From NCBI GenBank assembly GCA_030589945.1, contig JAUUZN010000012.1, forward strand, positions 1 to 45,426: a stretch of 45,426 nt of DNA, written 5' to 3'. This document shows, piece by piece, positions 24,466 through 33,240 of this stretch. The notes under the pieces were generated by a model that had not been told where the DNA came from, did no database searches, and saw only the letters and a program-made list of their open reading frames with translations. Both the position numbers and the translations under genes were made by a program. Within the stretch, counting starts at the first letter, position 1, and every line of letters starts with the position of its first letter. Source of the stretch: Gammaproteobacteria bacterium (GTDB taxonomy: Bacteria > Pseudomonadota > Gammaproteobacteria > Enterobacterales > GCA-2746155).

Positions 24466-25833
24466 ATGAAAAATATAACTAAATTTATTGTCGCAAGCGT
24501 TATCCTCGCTGTGACATCGATGAATGTTTTTGCAGAAGAAGCAACAACTGAAACTCAAATACCAAAAGCAAGTTCACTTGATGAGCTGTTAGCAACGGTA
24601 AAAATATCTCGTACTGCTGAAAGCGCACTTAATAAAAGACGTATACAGCAATTTCGTTCTGCGCGAAATCAACAGCAAAAATTGTTAAATGATGCAATTG
24701 CTGAAGATAAACGTCAGAAACGTCGTACAGTACAATTAAAAGCACAATATGACGAAAATGAGCAGACTATCGCTAAGATGGATGATTTACTGAAAACAAA
24801 ATCAGCTAACTTGGGCGAAATGTTTGGTGTTGTACGTCAGGTATCACTTGATACATCACAGCGCATTGTCGGTTCAGTTATCTCTGCTCAATATCCTGGT
24901 CGAGAAGTGTTTCTTGATGAATTAGGTGCTCGTAAAGAGTTGCCAACCATTGTTGAATTACAAGAGCTTTGGGTATCGCTACAGACTGAAATGACTCAAT
25001 CTGGAAAAATTGTTACCTTTCAAGGTGATGTGATTCTAGGTGATGGAACTAAACAGAGTACCGAAGTGACACGAGTGGGAGTTTTCAACCTACTGTCTGA
25101 TGCTGGTTATATTGTTTATAACACTAGCATTGGTGAAATGCAGGAACTCGTACGTCAACCTGAAGCTGCAGATACTGTCAGTGGCTATTTAGGTTCTAGT
25201 GCAGCGGCTGCTGAATTAGCGGTTGACCCATCAAGAGGCTCATTACTGCGATTATTAACCCAGAAGAAAACCACCATGGAACGCTATCATCAGGGTGGAG
25301 TCGTTGGGTATGTAATTACAGTTCTTCTTCTTATTGGTTTAATCATTGTTACTGAACGAATAATCAACCTAACGATTGTTGGTTCTAAGATTAAGAAGCA
25401 AGCAACCAGTTCAACACCTGGCAATAATCCTTTGGGTCGTATTATGACCGTTTTTCAAGCGAACACAGACCTTGATACCGATGACCTCGAGCTCAAACTT
25501 GATGAGGCTGTCTTGAAGGAGACACCAAAAATTGAACGTGGTGTTAATATCATTAAGGTACTTGCTGCTGTATCACCTTTGCTCGGTCTACTGGGTACGG
25601 TGACTGGTATGATTGCAACATTCCAATCAATCACATTGTTTGGAACAGGTGATCCTAAATTGATGGCTGGTGGTATTTCAACCGCATTGATGACAACGGT
25701 ACTTGGTCTTATCTCTGCAATTCCTTTGATTTTCTTACATTCAATTGTTGCAGGTAAGTCGAAATCAATGGTGCATATTTTAGAAGAGCAGAGTACTGGT
25801 CTGTTAGCTGAGCACGCTGAGAAAGGAGCATAG
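24466..25833 (+). CDS. TtpC-like large MotA/TolQ/ExbB proton-channel protein
   Basis: The 455-residue protein has a signal peptide (cleavage after VFA, about residue 23). A periplasmic region of about 250 residues begins with coiled coil, and a C-terminal MotA/TolQ/ExbB domain with three membrane helices follows (near 280-305, 360-385 and 405-430). The channel signature SPLLGLLGTVTGMIATFQS is present. This is the architecture of TtpC, the extra protein needed by Vibrio TonB2 systems. I prefer ATG 24466, nine bases after GAGG; ATG 24460 is only three bases from it. It immediately follows the DUF3450 gene and precedes a conventional small ExbB. Confidence 0.9.
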   Translation: MKNITKFIVASVILAVTSMNVFAEEATTETQIPKASSLDELLATVKISRTAESALNKRRIQQFRSARNQQQKLLNDAIAEDKRQKRRTVQLKAQYDENEQTIAKMDDLLKTKSANLGEMFGVVRQVSLDTSQRIVGSVISAQYPGREVFLDELGARKELPTIVELQELWVSLQTEMTQSGKIVTFQGDVILGDGTKQSTEVTRVGVFNLLSDAGYIVYNTSIGEMQELVRQPEAADTVSGYLGSSAAAAELAVDPSRGSLLRLLTQKKTTMERYHQGGVVGYVITVLLLIGLIIVTERIINLTIVGSKIKKQATSSTPGNNPLGRIMTVFQANTDLDTDDLELKLDEAVLKETPKIERGVNIIKVLAAVSPLLGLLGTVTGMIATFQSITLFGTGDPKLMAGGISTALMTTVLGLISAIPLIFLHSIVAGKSKSMVHILEEQSTGLLAEHAEKGA

Positions 25834-25837
25834 TTCA

Positions 25838-26365
25838 ATGCTCTATAAGCTAGAGGAACTAACAGACTTCGTAAGTAGCTTCTTAGAAACAGGTGGTGAT
25901 GTACTGTATATCATCGCCTTTGTTCTAATTATTATGTGGACGTTCATCATTGAACGCATCTGGTATCATGGTTTCACATTTCCGCGAGAGTCACGCAAAA
26001 TGGTGGCTCAATGGACTTCAAGAAATGATTTAAGTTCTTGGGGTGCTCATCGCATTCGTGAAGCTTGGATTTCGCAATCTAAAGAAAATTTAAACAGGTA
26101 TCTTATCTTGATTAAAACTTTAGTTTCGATCTGTCCAATGGTTGGACTACTGGGTACGGTAACCGGCATGATTACGGTTTTTGAAACCATGGCGACACAT
26201 GGAACAGGTAACCCAAGGCTGATGGCCGCAGGTATTTCGATGGCTACAATACCAACAATGGCTGGTATGGTAGCTGCGTTATCTGGATTATTCGTTTCCA
26301 CACGATTAGAAGCAACAGCTCGAACTAAAGCTGAACAACTTGCGGATAGAATGCCACGTCATTAA
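25838..26365 (+). CDS. exbB2: ExbB2, TonB-system proton channel subunit
   Basis: The 175-residue MotA/TolQ/ExbB-family protein has helices near 16-36, 90-112 and 130-152. The signature is CPMVGLLGTVTGMITVFETM followed by GISMATIPTMAGMVAAL. With ExbD it forms the proton-motive-force-driven motor that energises TonB. The start is ATG 25838 behind AAAGGAG, four bases after the ttpC stop. It shares the GLLGTVTGMI motif with TtpC, so two ExbB-type channels are made from one transcript. Confidence 0.93.
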   Translation: MLYKLEELTDFVSSFLETGGDVLYIIAFVLIIMWTFIIERIWYHGFTFPRESRKMVAQWTSRNDLSSWGAHRIREAWISQSKENLNRYLILIKTLVSICPMVGLLGTVTGMITVFETMATHGTGNPRLMAAGISMATIPTMAGMVAALSGLFVSTRLEATARTKAEQLADRMPRH

Positions 26366-26472
26366 TAGTAATAGTTGAGTTTAAATAGTTTCGACTTTCT
26401 ATTAATTAAGATAAATTTATTAAATATTTGTATTTAAATACATTATTTAAAAAAGAACTAACGAGATATCTA

Positions 26473-26871
26473 ATGGCACGTAAAAAAGTAAAAGTAGAAG
26501 ATGCTGAGATTGATATGACACCCATGCTTGATGTGGTGTTCATTATGCTTATCTTTTTCATCGTAACAACGTCTTTCGTTAAAGAGTCGGGTGTTACAGT
26601 TGATAAACCCTATGCACCTACGGCAAGCAAGAAAAAGAATGCCAGTATTTTTGTTGCAATTAAAGATTCGGACACAATCTGGGTATCAAAGAAAGAGATT
26701 GATATTAAGAACCTTAGAAGTCTTATCGAAGATATAAAGCTTGAAAACCCGGATGGACAGGTTGTTATACAGGCGGATAAAAAATCCCATGCAGGAATAT
26801 TGTTAAAGACGATTGATGCAATAAAGTCTGCAGGCGTAAAAGATGTATCTGTCGCTGCGAGGGTTAAATAA
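26473..26871 (+). CDS. exbD2: ExbD2, TonB-system motor subunit
   Basis: The 132-residue ExbD/TolR protein has a short basic cytoplasmic N-terminus, one membrane helix (about 18-38) and a periplasmic domain. Asp20 in MTPMLDVVFIMLIFFIVTTSF is the conserved protonatable residue of the motor. The start is ATG 26473, behind GAG and consistent with family length; the longer in-frame reading from 26428 adds an untypical leader. The stop overlaps the tonB2 start by one base. Confidence 0.94.
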   Translation: MARKKVKVEDAEIDMTPMLDVVFIMLIFFIVTTSFVKESGVTVDKPYAPTASKKKNASIFVAIKDSDTIWVSKKEIDIKNLRSLIEDIKLENPDGQVVIQADKKSHAGILLKTIDAIKSAGVKDVSVAARVK

Positions 26872-27482
26872 TGAAACGTATACTTACTGGATTTTTTATA
26901 GGAAGTACGATTACATTTTTACTCTTTATATTCATGGCCTATCTTATTGCGATTAAAGCTGAGTTTGAAGCTGCAGGTGAATACATCCCTATTGATATTG
27001 GTAATGTCAAGCAAGAGTCTGATTTGCAAGCTAAAAAACGAGCATTGCGAAAGAAGCCACCACCACCTAAGAAACCACCACCACCAGAAAAGCAACGCGT
27101 CCAGGATGAAAATAAAGTTATCAACAATATGGACTTTCAGATGACTAATTTGAATGTTGATTTAAAGGGTGATGGTCCGTTCCTAGGTAAAGGCGGAGTC
27201 ATGAGTGATGGTGATGCTATTCCACTAATGATTACTGAGCCTCGTTGGCCTAGAAAAGCGTTAATGGAAGGAATTGAAGGATTTGTTCGATTGTGTTTTA
27301 CCATTTTACCTGATGGTAAAGCTGCTTCAGTTATAGTGAAGGATTCGAACCCAAGACGACTATTTGACAGGACTGCACAGCGTGCTGTTTACAAATGGAA
27401 ATTTAAGCCTCAGGTTGTTGATGGCAAAGCGGTGGAACAGAAGAATATGTGTTACACCATGGAATTTAAGCTTGAAGAGTAG
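26871..27482 (+). CDS. tonB2: TonB2, energy transducer to outer-membrane receptors
   Basis: The 203-residue protein has an N-terminal membrane anchor (about 5-28), a short proline-rich periplasmic spacer (residues about 61-73, two PPPP runs among lysines) and a C-terminal TonB domain (about 112-203, with PRWPRKALMEGIEGFVRLCFTI and YKWKFKP). It carries ExbBD energy to TonB-dependent receptors for iron chelates, vitamin B12 or other substrates. The spacer is much shorter than in E. coli TonB (239 residues), as is usual for TonB2. No receptor gene is linked in this window. Confidence 0.95.
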   Translation: MKRILTGFFIGSTITFLLFIFMAYLIAIKAEFEAAGEYIPIDIGNVKQESDLQAKKRALRKKPPPPKKPPPPEKQRVQDENKVINNMDFQMTNLNVDLKGDGPFLGKGGVMSDGDAIPLMITEPRWPRKALMEGIEGFVRLCFTILPDGKAASVIVKDSNPRRLFDRTAQRAVYKWKFKPQVVDGKAVEQKNMCYTMEFKLEE

Positions 27483-27491
27483 TTAATCAAT

Positions 27492-28880
27492 ATGAATTAT
27501 ACAAAGAAGAAAACGAATGTATTAATCAGCTTGATGTTTATTATTTCAAGCTCTTTAGTCGGGTTCACAACAGCGACTATCGCTGCGGATGCAGATAAAA
27601 AAGAAGGTGAAGCAGGTGCTGAAAATAAGCCTCCGCCACCACCACCTTTTATTAAAGCTCCAGTGGTACATACCCAATATACAAAAAATTGTAAACCATT
27701 AGGTTTAGCGGTTGCGCCCAAAGGTGCTAAACGTCGAACCTACGCTTTAAAACCAGCAAGTTTCAGACGAATGGAACGAGCTGCTGAAGCGATGTCTGCA
27801 GAAAATTTTGAAGAGTCACTAACTGTTCTCCGGGAACTTGAAAGTAAAGTTCAGGATAGACCTTATGATTTAGCAAAAGCCCACGAATATATGGGTTATG
27901 TCTATCTTTCAAAGGGTGAATACGAGACAGCGATTAAGTATTTTCGAATGGTTATTGATGAGAAAATACTTCCTGTTCGTAATGAGCAAAGTCTCATTAG
28001 AAATGTCGCGGGGCTTTATTTAGCGATTGAGCCTGCCCAGCCTGAGAAGGCAATGGAAATTATTCGTAGATGGTTTAAGACAGCAGTCAAGCCCAAAGCT
28101 AATGATTACGTCCTGTTAGGACAGGCCGCTGTATTAGGCAAACTGTACGATGAAGCTATTTGTCCAATGCGAATGGCTATTACTTTAGCTGCTCGTCCTA
28201 AAAACAGTTGGTTTGACATTATCGTTGCTGCTCATTATGAAAAACAAGATTTTGTTGGTGCTGCTACACTCGCCAAAGAACGTCTCTTGTCATTTCCTGA
28301 AAACGCTAAATATTGGCGTCAGCTTTCTGGCTTATATAACAAAAACGAACGTTATATGGATGCGCTTGTTATTCTTGAATTAGCTTATAAACAGAATATG
28401 CTGAAGAAAGGTACAGAGTACCGTAACCTCGCCAGTATGTACGCACTAAAGGATATGCCTTATAAAGCTGCTGCTGTTATTGAAGCGGGCCTTAAAAAAG
28501 GCATCGTTAAAGATAACGAAAAAAGCTGGAAACAGGCAGGTGGTAGTTGGCAGGTTGCGCGTGAAAATAAAAAGGCTATCAGTGCCTATACAAAAGCCGG
28601 AAATCATTCAGAAAATGGTCTCAATGAAATGAGAATCGGTGTTTTATATTCTGAGCAAGAAAGCTGGTCTAACGCCGTTAAATTTTTCCGAAAAGCATTA
28701 TCGAAGGGTGGTCTGAAAAAGAGTGTAGGTCGTGTTCACATGAACATGGGTATCGCACTTTTTAACTCTGGAAACCCAAAAGATGCTCTTGACTCATTAA
28801 GAAAATCTCAAAAATTTCCAGCGACAAAGCGTAATGCTAGTCAATGGATTAATTATGTTAAGGATGCAGCTAAGCTATAA
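27492..28880 (+). CDS. TPR-repeat protein of the TonB2 operon
   Basis: The 462-residue protein begins with a signal peptide (about 1-32, ending TIAA). A linker with six consecutive prolines (about 48-53) follows, then a long array of tetratricopeptide-like helix pairs (from about 85 to the end, for example AHEYMGYVYLSKGEYETAIKYF). It is therefore periplasmic or envelope-attached and likely a binding scaffold. TPR genes close TonB2 operons in Shewanella and Vibrio, supporting a role with TtpC/TonB2. It starts 9 bases after tonB2 and is followed by an intrinsic terminator. Confidence 0.88.
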   Translation: MNYTKKKTNVLISLMFIISSSLVGFTTATIAADADKKEGEAGAENKPPPPPPFIKAPVVHTQYTKNCKPLGLAVAPKGAKRRTYALKPASFRRMERAAEAMSAENFEESLTVLRELESKVQDRPYDLAKAHEYMGYVYLSKGEYETAIKYFRMVIDEKILPVRNEQSLIRNVAGLYLAIEPAQPEKAMEIIRRWFKTAVKPKANDYVLLGQAAVLGKLYDEAICPMRMAITLAARPKNSWFDIIVAAHYEKQDFVGAATLAKERLLSFPENAKYWRQLSGLYNKNERYMDALVILELAYKQNMLKKGTEYRNLASMYALKDMPYKAAAVIEAGLKKGIVKDNEKSWKQAGGSWQVARENKKAISAYTKAGNHSENGLNEMRIGVLYSEQESWSNAVKFFRKALSKGGLKKSVGRVHMNMGIALFNSGNPKDALDSLRKSQKFPATKRNASQWINYVKDAAKL

Positions 28881-28920
28881 GCTACCTGAGATTTCATAAT
28901 TAATTTGAACGCTAAATTAG

Positions 28921-28952
28921 CCCCGGATACATTATGTACTCGGGGTTTTTTT
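28921..28952 (+). terminator. Intrinsic terminator of the TonB2 operon
   Basis: CCCCG (28921-28925) pairs with CGGGG (28941-28945), and the inner TACAT pairs with ATGTA. Seven Ts follow (28946-28952). It begins 40 bases after the TPR gene and separates the operon from the HDOD gene. Confidence 0.92.
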
Positions 28953-28992
28953 GTAATAGAAATTTAATTTCACAATAAGAGAAAACTTACCT

Positions 28993-30459
28993 TTGATTCA
29001 AAGACCTCAAAACGTAAAAGAATGGACCGATTATCTAGCGGATGAAAAATTCCCTGTGTTGTCTGAAACAATGAGTCGGTTGGGAAGTCTAGATGATTTT
29101 GTGAATGATTTTGCTTCTGAAATGGCATCGATTATTCTTCAGGATCCAAACATGACTGCTAGAGTTTTAAAAATGGCAAATAGCGCCCATTACAATGTTG
29201 GCTTGAAGAAAATCAATACAGTTAGTCGGGCAGTGATGTTCCTTGGCTTTGATGTCATTCGTTCCATATGTCTATCTTCAGGAGTTTTTCAGCAGTTATT
29301 AAAGAAAGACCCATCACAGCGTTTGTTAAGAGGAATTTCTAGTTCATTTCAGGCTGCAGTACAGTCACAACAATTTTCAGAAGCTAGAAAAGATAAAAAT
29401 CCAGAAGAACTTTTTATTGCAGCAATGTTATTTCATGTTGGAGAAATGGCTTTCTGGACTTTTGGCGGCTCTGCAGCACGAGAGATTAATGTATTGATGG
29501 TAGATGAAGGTTTTACTCAAATTGAAGCACAGGAAGAAGTTTTGGGTTTCAGACTCAGTGAGTTAACCTATTCACTAGTGGAACGTTGGGGTATGGGCAA
29601 TATTCTACTTAATGCACTTCGACGTAAAGATACTCCTGAGAGTGAAAGTAGAAACGTGATCTTAAGCCACCGGCTTTTAGATTTGTCGGCTCGAGGCTGG
29701 AAGAAGCCTTCGACAAAAAAGGTCATATCAGATCTTGCTGACTATTCAAACATTAGTATTGAAGATGCACGAAATGTGATAACCGATAGTGCAGAACAAA
29801 CAATTGAAGTACTTAAAGGCCATGGTTTTCGAGATCTTATTTCTAGCTTAAATCTTCCGCCTGGAATTAATATTAATCTTGATGAATATCAACCTAAAAA
29901 AATTAAGCTTATAAAGAAACGAGCTAAAAAAGAACCAAAGGCACCTGATCAATCAGCAATTGACAGTATTCTTTCTGAATTACAATTAATCAAGGATGAG
30001 TCTGAGCAGTTAGATATAAATTTTGTTCTACAGCTAGTCCTCGAAGGTATCCATCGAGGCGTAGGGATGGATAGAGCTTTAGTTTCTTTAGTTGATCAAA
30101 GTACAGGAAAACTCAAAGGTAAATATGCTGTTCAGGATCGTAATTCCAGCCTAGTCGCCGATTTTGAATTTACCCTAGACTCGACACCCTTATTTTTAAA
30201 GGTAGTCAAAGAGAAAAAAATACTCTGGTCGAAACGCGCTGTACATGGACCAATGTCAGGAGAGTTACTCGCTAAGTTTAAAGTAATGCTAGGCAGTAAT
30301 GATTTTCTTATAGGACCTCTAATGATACAGGGGCATGCATTGGGACTTTACTATGCTGACAGGCAGGTAACCAATCAAAAATTAACACTGGCTGAGCTAA
30401 GCGCATTCAAAGCCGTTGTTAACCGTGCTAATGAAATCCTAGAATCCTTTGGTCAATAG
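28993..30459 (+). CDS. HDOD-domain signalling protein with C-terminal GAF-like domain
   Basis: The 488-residue cytoplasmic protein has an N-terminal HDOD domain (about 15-225; FPVLSETMSRL, DPNMTARVLKMANSAHYN, AVMFLGFDVIRSICLSSGVF). After a Lys-rich linker (about 302-318) comes a C-terminal GAF-like region (about 330-488). HDOD domains resemble HD phosphohydrolases without the metal-binding residues and serve as signalling or virulence-regulation scaffolds. The start is TTG 28993; the next in-frame Met would cut into the HDOD domain. AAGAGA lies about 10 bases upstream. It is a single gene between a terminator and convergent mltD. The ligand is unknown. Confidence 0.85.
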   Translation: MIQRPQNVKEWTDYLADEKFPVLSETMSRLGSLDDFVNDFASEMASIILQDPNMTARVLKMANSAHYNVGLKKINTVSRAVMFLGFDVIRSICLSSGVFQQLLKKDPSQRLLRGISSSFQAAVQSQQFSEARKDKNPEELFIAAMLFHVGEMAFWTFGGSAAREINVLMVDEGFTQIEAQEEVLGFRLSELTYSLVERWGMGNILLNALRRKDTPESESRNVILSHRLLDLSARGWKKPSTKKVISDLADYSNISIEDARNVITDSAEQTIEVLKGHGFRDLISSLNLPPGININLDEYQPKKIKLIKKRAKKEPKAPDQSAIDSILSELQLIKDESEQLDINFVLQLVLEGIHRGVGMDRALVSLVDQSTGKLKGKYAVQDRNSSLVADFEFTLDSTPLFLKVVKEKKILWSKRAVHGPMSGELLAKFKVMLGSNDFLIGPLMIQGHALGLYYADRQVTNQKLTLAELSAFKAVVNRANEILESFGQ

Positions 30460-30474
30460 AAAAACTTCTTACAC

Positions 30475-32184
30475 CTAAGAACCCGACTGACTGGTTATAT
30501 CAACATAGAGTGTCAGTCGCTCACCAGGTTGGATGTATTTCTTACCGAGCAAGAAATTATTCCATCGTTTTAGATCTCTTACTCTAACTGAGAATTTATT
30601 TGAAATTCGCGCCAATGAATCACCCTTCCTCACGCGATAATTAATCTTTCTTACTCGATTTGATTTTTTGAGAGATACTGACTGATTCTGGACGGGTGAA
30701 ATGCTTTGTTTCGTCCAGATGACTAGCTTTTGACCTATCTTAAGTGGATCGGTCGGTGCCATTCCATTCGATGATGCAAGCTTTCTTATGTTGACCTTAT
30801 ACTGATTGGCAATTTTCCAAAAACTATCACCAGAGCGGACCTTATAGTTAATTTTGTTGTCACCACGTTTTACTTTCTGACGCGATTTTAAGCGACTGTC
30901 TGAACTTAGGGAATACTTCGATAAAGATTGGCTTGCCGTTGGGATGAGTAATTTATCACCAACCTTAATTTTATTACCATTAATATTATTGACCGAACGA
31001 AGGATATCTGCGGTTGTATTATGCTGTCTTGCAACTCGAATTAGACTGTCACCATTTTTGATGTTGTACCTTACCCATTTAACTCGATCGGATGGATTGG
31101 TATCGGCTAAATTTTTTAAAAATAACGGTGCTTTCTCAATAGGTAGTAGTAGATGGTGGGGGCCCTTTGGTGGAGTAGACCATCGGTTAAATGCAGGGTT
31201 GAGTTTGTAAAATTCATCGACACTGATGTCGGCAAGTTCTGCGGCAAAGGCGATGTCAATTTGACCTTTAGCTTCTACAATTGTTAACAATGGCTCATTG
31301 TTAACATCTTTCCAGATGAGCTTAAATTTGTCTTCATTTTTGAGCAATTCTGCAAGTGCAAGTAATTTGGGAACATAAGCTTTAGTTTCTTTTGGAAGTT
31401 TTAAATTCCAAAAATCAATGGGTTTGTTTTTCTTACGATTTTTTCGTATTGCTCGACCTACATTTCCTTCACCTGAATTGTATGCAGCCAGTGCGTGTAG
31501 CCAGTCACCCTTGAAGTATTTATGCAAATATTGAAGATAATCCAGAGCCGCTCGCGTAGATTCAACTACATCACGTCGACCGTCATACCACCAGTTTTGT
31601 TCAAGACCAAACCGCTTACCGGTACCTGGAATAAACTGCCACATACCAGAAGCCCTTCCAAAAGAATATGCAAATGGATCGTAGGCGCTCTCAACGATGG
31701 GCAGCAATACAAGTTCCATGGGCATCTGTCGTTTTTCAATTTCATCGACAATAAGATATAAAAATGGTTCCGCTCTCTTGATGACTCTATCGAGGTATTT
31801 CTGGTTTTTTGCATACCAATCACGCTGTAATCGAACCCTTCTAATGTCAGGTACATCTAACTTCATACCCGTACGAACACGATTCCAAAGGCTAGCAACA
31901 GTCTGCGTAGAATCCACAGGATCTGTGCCATCTGAGTGCTCAACCGAGACTGTACTTGGACTTATTTTTAATGACTGTGATGCTAGAACGACTACGGGAT
32001 CAATGACCAAGTCTTTTGGAGCGACAAACTGTTCTTTTTCAATGATGGTGGTAATAAAAGCAGAATGATTGATAGGGCTAATTTGGCAGCTGGATAGACA
32101 AAAAAGAGCTAAAAGAGTAACCCACAGTGTAAAGACAGAGTAGCTGGATATTGATGGTGTAAATGAACGACTATTTGAAAGCAT
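30475..32184 (-). CDS. mltD: MltD, membrane-bound lytic murein transglycosylase D
   Basis: The 569-residue lipoprotein has lipobox LSS-Cys33. The lytic transglycosylase (SLT) domain spans about 135-290, with catalytic Glu165 in PIVESAYDP and the GMWQFIPGTGKRFGL and AAYNSGEGNV motifs. Three LysM peptidoglycan-binding repeats follow at about 372-416, 446-490 and 515-561. It cleaves glycan strands to form 1,6-anhydromuropeptides. E. coli MltD (452 residues) has two LysM repeats, so this is a longer form. The order mltD diverging from yafS-rnhA-dnaQ is conserved, but gloB, which often lies beside mltD, is absent here. Confidence 0.96.
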   Translation of the reverse strand: MLSNSRSFTPSISSYSVFTLWVTLLALFCLSSCQISPINHSAFITTIIEKEQFVAPKDLVIDPVVVLASQSLKISPSTVSVEHSDGTDPVDSTQTVASLWNRVRTGMKLDVPDIRRVRLQRDWYAKNQKYLDRVIKRAEPFLYLIVDEIEKRQMPMELVLLPIVESAYDPFAYSFGRASGMWQFIPGTGKRFGLEQNWWYDGRRDVVESTRAALDYLQYLHKYFKGDWLHALAAYNSGEGNVGRAIRKNRKKNKPIDFWNLKLPKETKAYVPKLLALAELLKNEDKFKLIWKDVNNEPLLTIVEAKGQIDIAFAAELADISVDEFYKLNPAFNRWSTPPKGPHHLLLPIEKAPLFLKNLADTNPSDRVKWVRYNIKNGDSLIRVARQHNTTADILRSVNNINGNKIKVGDKLLIPTASQSLSKYSLSSDSRLKSRQKVKRGDNKINYKVRSGDSFWKIANQYKVNIRKLASSNGMAPTDPLKIGQKLVIWTKQSISPVQNQSVSLKKSNRVRKINYRVRKGDSLARISNKFSVRVRDLKRWNNFLLGKKYIQPGERLTLYVDITSQSGS

Positions 32185-32532
32185 AGGATCGGGTATCAGT
32201 ATTTTGAGTAATAAATGTAACTAATAAAATAATTATTGAGATAGAGTACAAAGTGCATGAACTCTATCTACAGCCAACATTTTATTGTTCTAATTATCAA
32301 CAGTTTACACGAATTTTATAAAATAATCGTTAGAAGTTTATATTTGTTGTGATACGAGCCCAGAACATTCTTTTAGGAAACTAACGGGTTTTGAGTATTT
32401 AAATCTGAAGAAGCAAAATCAAGGTGTTAGGATGTTTAACCTATGACCATCGGTGATAGCTTATCAAACAGCATTATTGAACGTTATTCGAAACCATTAT
32501 GAGATTAGAAAATATTATGAAGGCCAAACACC
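32185..32532. other. Divergent intergenic region between mltD and the yafS-like gene
   Basis: This 348-base AT-rich spacer must hold promoters for both directions, yet I find no pair of boxes I would call with confidence. The clearest structure is the inverted repeat at 32239-32269. No protein of credible composition is encoded, and no gloB remnant is visible. Confidence 0.5.
32239..32269. repeat. 9-bp inverted repeat upstream of mltD
   Basis: AGATAGAGT (32239-32247) and ACTCTATCT (32261-32269) are perfect inverted arms around a 13-base loop. It lies 55 bases before mltD in that gene's probable leader. It could be a leader hairpin or an operator; there is no T-run in either direction. Confidence 0.6.
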
Positions 32533-33222
32533 ATGAAATGGCGTAATGTCCCATCATCAGATTCAATAAAATTATTGATCCAGCAACAGCTTGATCTAAT
32601 TTTACCCTCAATTCATGGCTACAGCCTTGTTGCTTTGGGTGAACTGGCAACGGTTTTTAACTTTCAATTGGCAAATGTTGTCAATGTAATCCATATCACT
32701 GACCGTCAAAGGGCAGATGTCTGTGCACATCCACACCAATTGCCTCTAGCAAGTGATGATATAGATGCTATCTTTGTACCTTTATTATTGGAAGAGTCTA
32801 ATCGACCTCATGAAATGCTCAGAGAGGTTGCCAGAAGTTTACGACCGGGTGGAAAAATAATCCTAGTTACATTTAATCCCATTAGCGTGTGGGGATTTCA
32901 TAAGCTGATATTTCACCGAAGTAAACGTCAACCCTGGTGTTATCCATTTTATAGAAAGGGTCGATTGGTGGATTGGTTAACTTTATTAGGACTAGATATA
33001 ACTCTAGAGCATGGATTGTTTGCGAAATTACCCGGTTCTGAATATCATCCATCTTCCGATCACATTGAGTCAGTGGCCTATTCACGATTTGGTGCCATTA
33101 ATTTTTTGGTCGCGGAAAAAAAGATTAAAACATTAACTTCAATTCGTGCTAGCTGGAAAGAAGCGCGACTCATTAATTCAGGCGTTATAGAGCCAACTCG
33201 AAAGAACATTGACAACATTTAA
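32533..33222 (+). CDS. SAM-dependent methyltransferase, YafS-like
   Basis: The 229-residue protein is a class I methyltransferase-like protein. The segment ASDDIDAIFVPLLLEESNRPHEMLREVARSLRPGGKIILVTFNP is the motif IV to post-motif region of the Methyltransf_11 family (about 76-120). The N-terminal glycine-rich motif I is degenerate (LVALGELATVF). E. coli YafS occupies the same place, directly upstream of rnhA and dnaQ and opposite mltD. The substrate is unknown. It starts at ATG 32533 with AAGG upstream and is followed by rnhA after 18 bases. Confidence 0.85.
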   Translation: MKWRNVPSSDSIKLLIQQQLDLILPSIHGYSLVALGELATVFNFQLANVVNVIHITDRQRADVCAHPHQLPLASDDIDAIFVPLLLEESNRPHEMLREVARSLRPGGKIILVTFNPISVWGFHKLIFHRSKRQPWCYPFYRKGRLVDWLTLLGLDITLEHGLFAKLPGSEYHPSSDHIESVAYSRFGAINFLVAEKKIKTLTSIRASWKEARLINSGVIEPTRKNIDNI

Positions 33223-33240
33223 TTGCATAGAGACATAACA

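Noticed and set aside
25455-25838. 127-residue open frame on the - strand under ttpC
   Set aside because: Antisense to the conserved MotA/TolQ/ExbB domain; codon constraint of the real gene explains its length.
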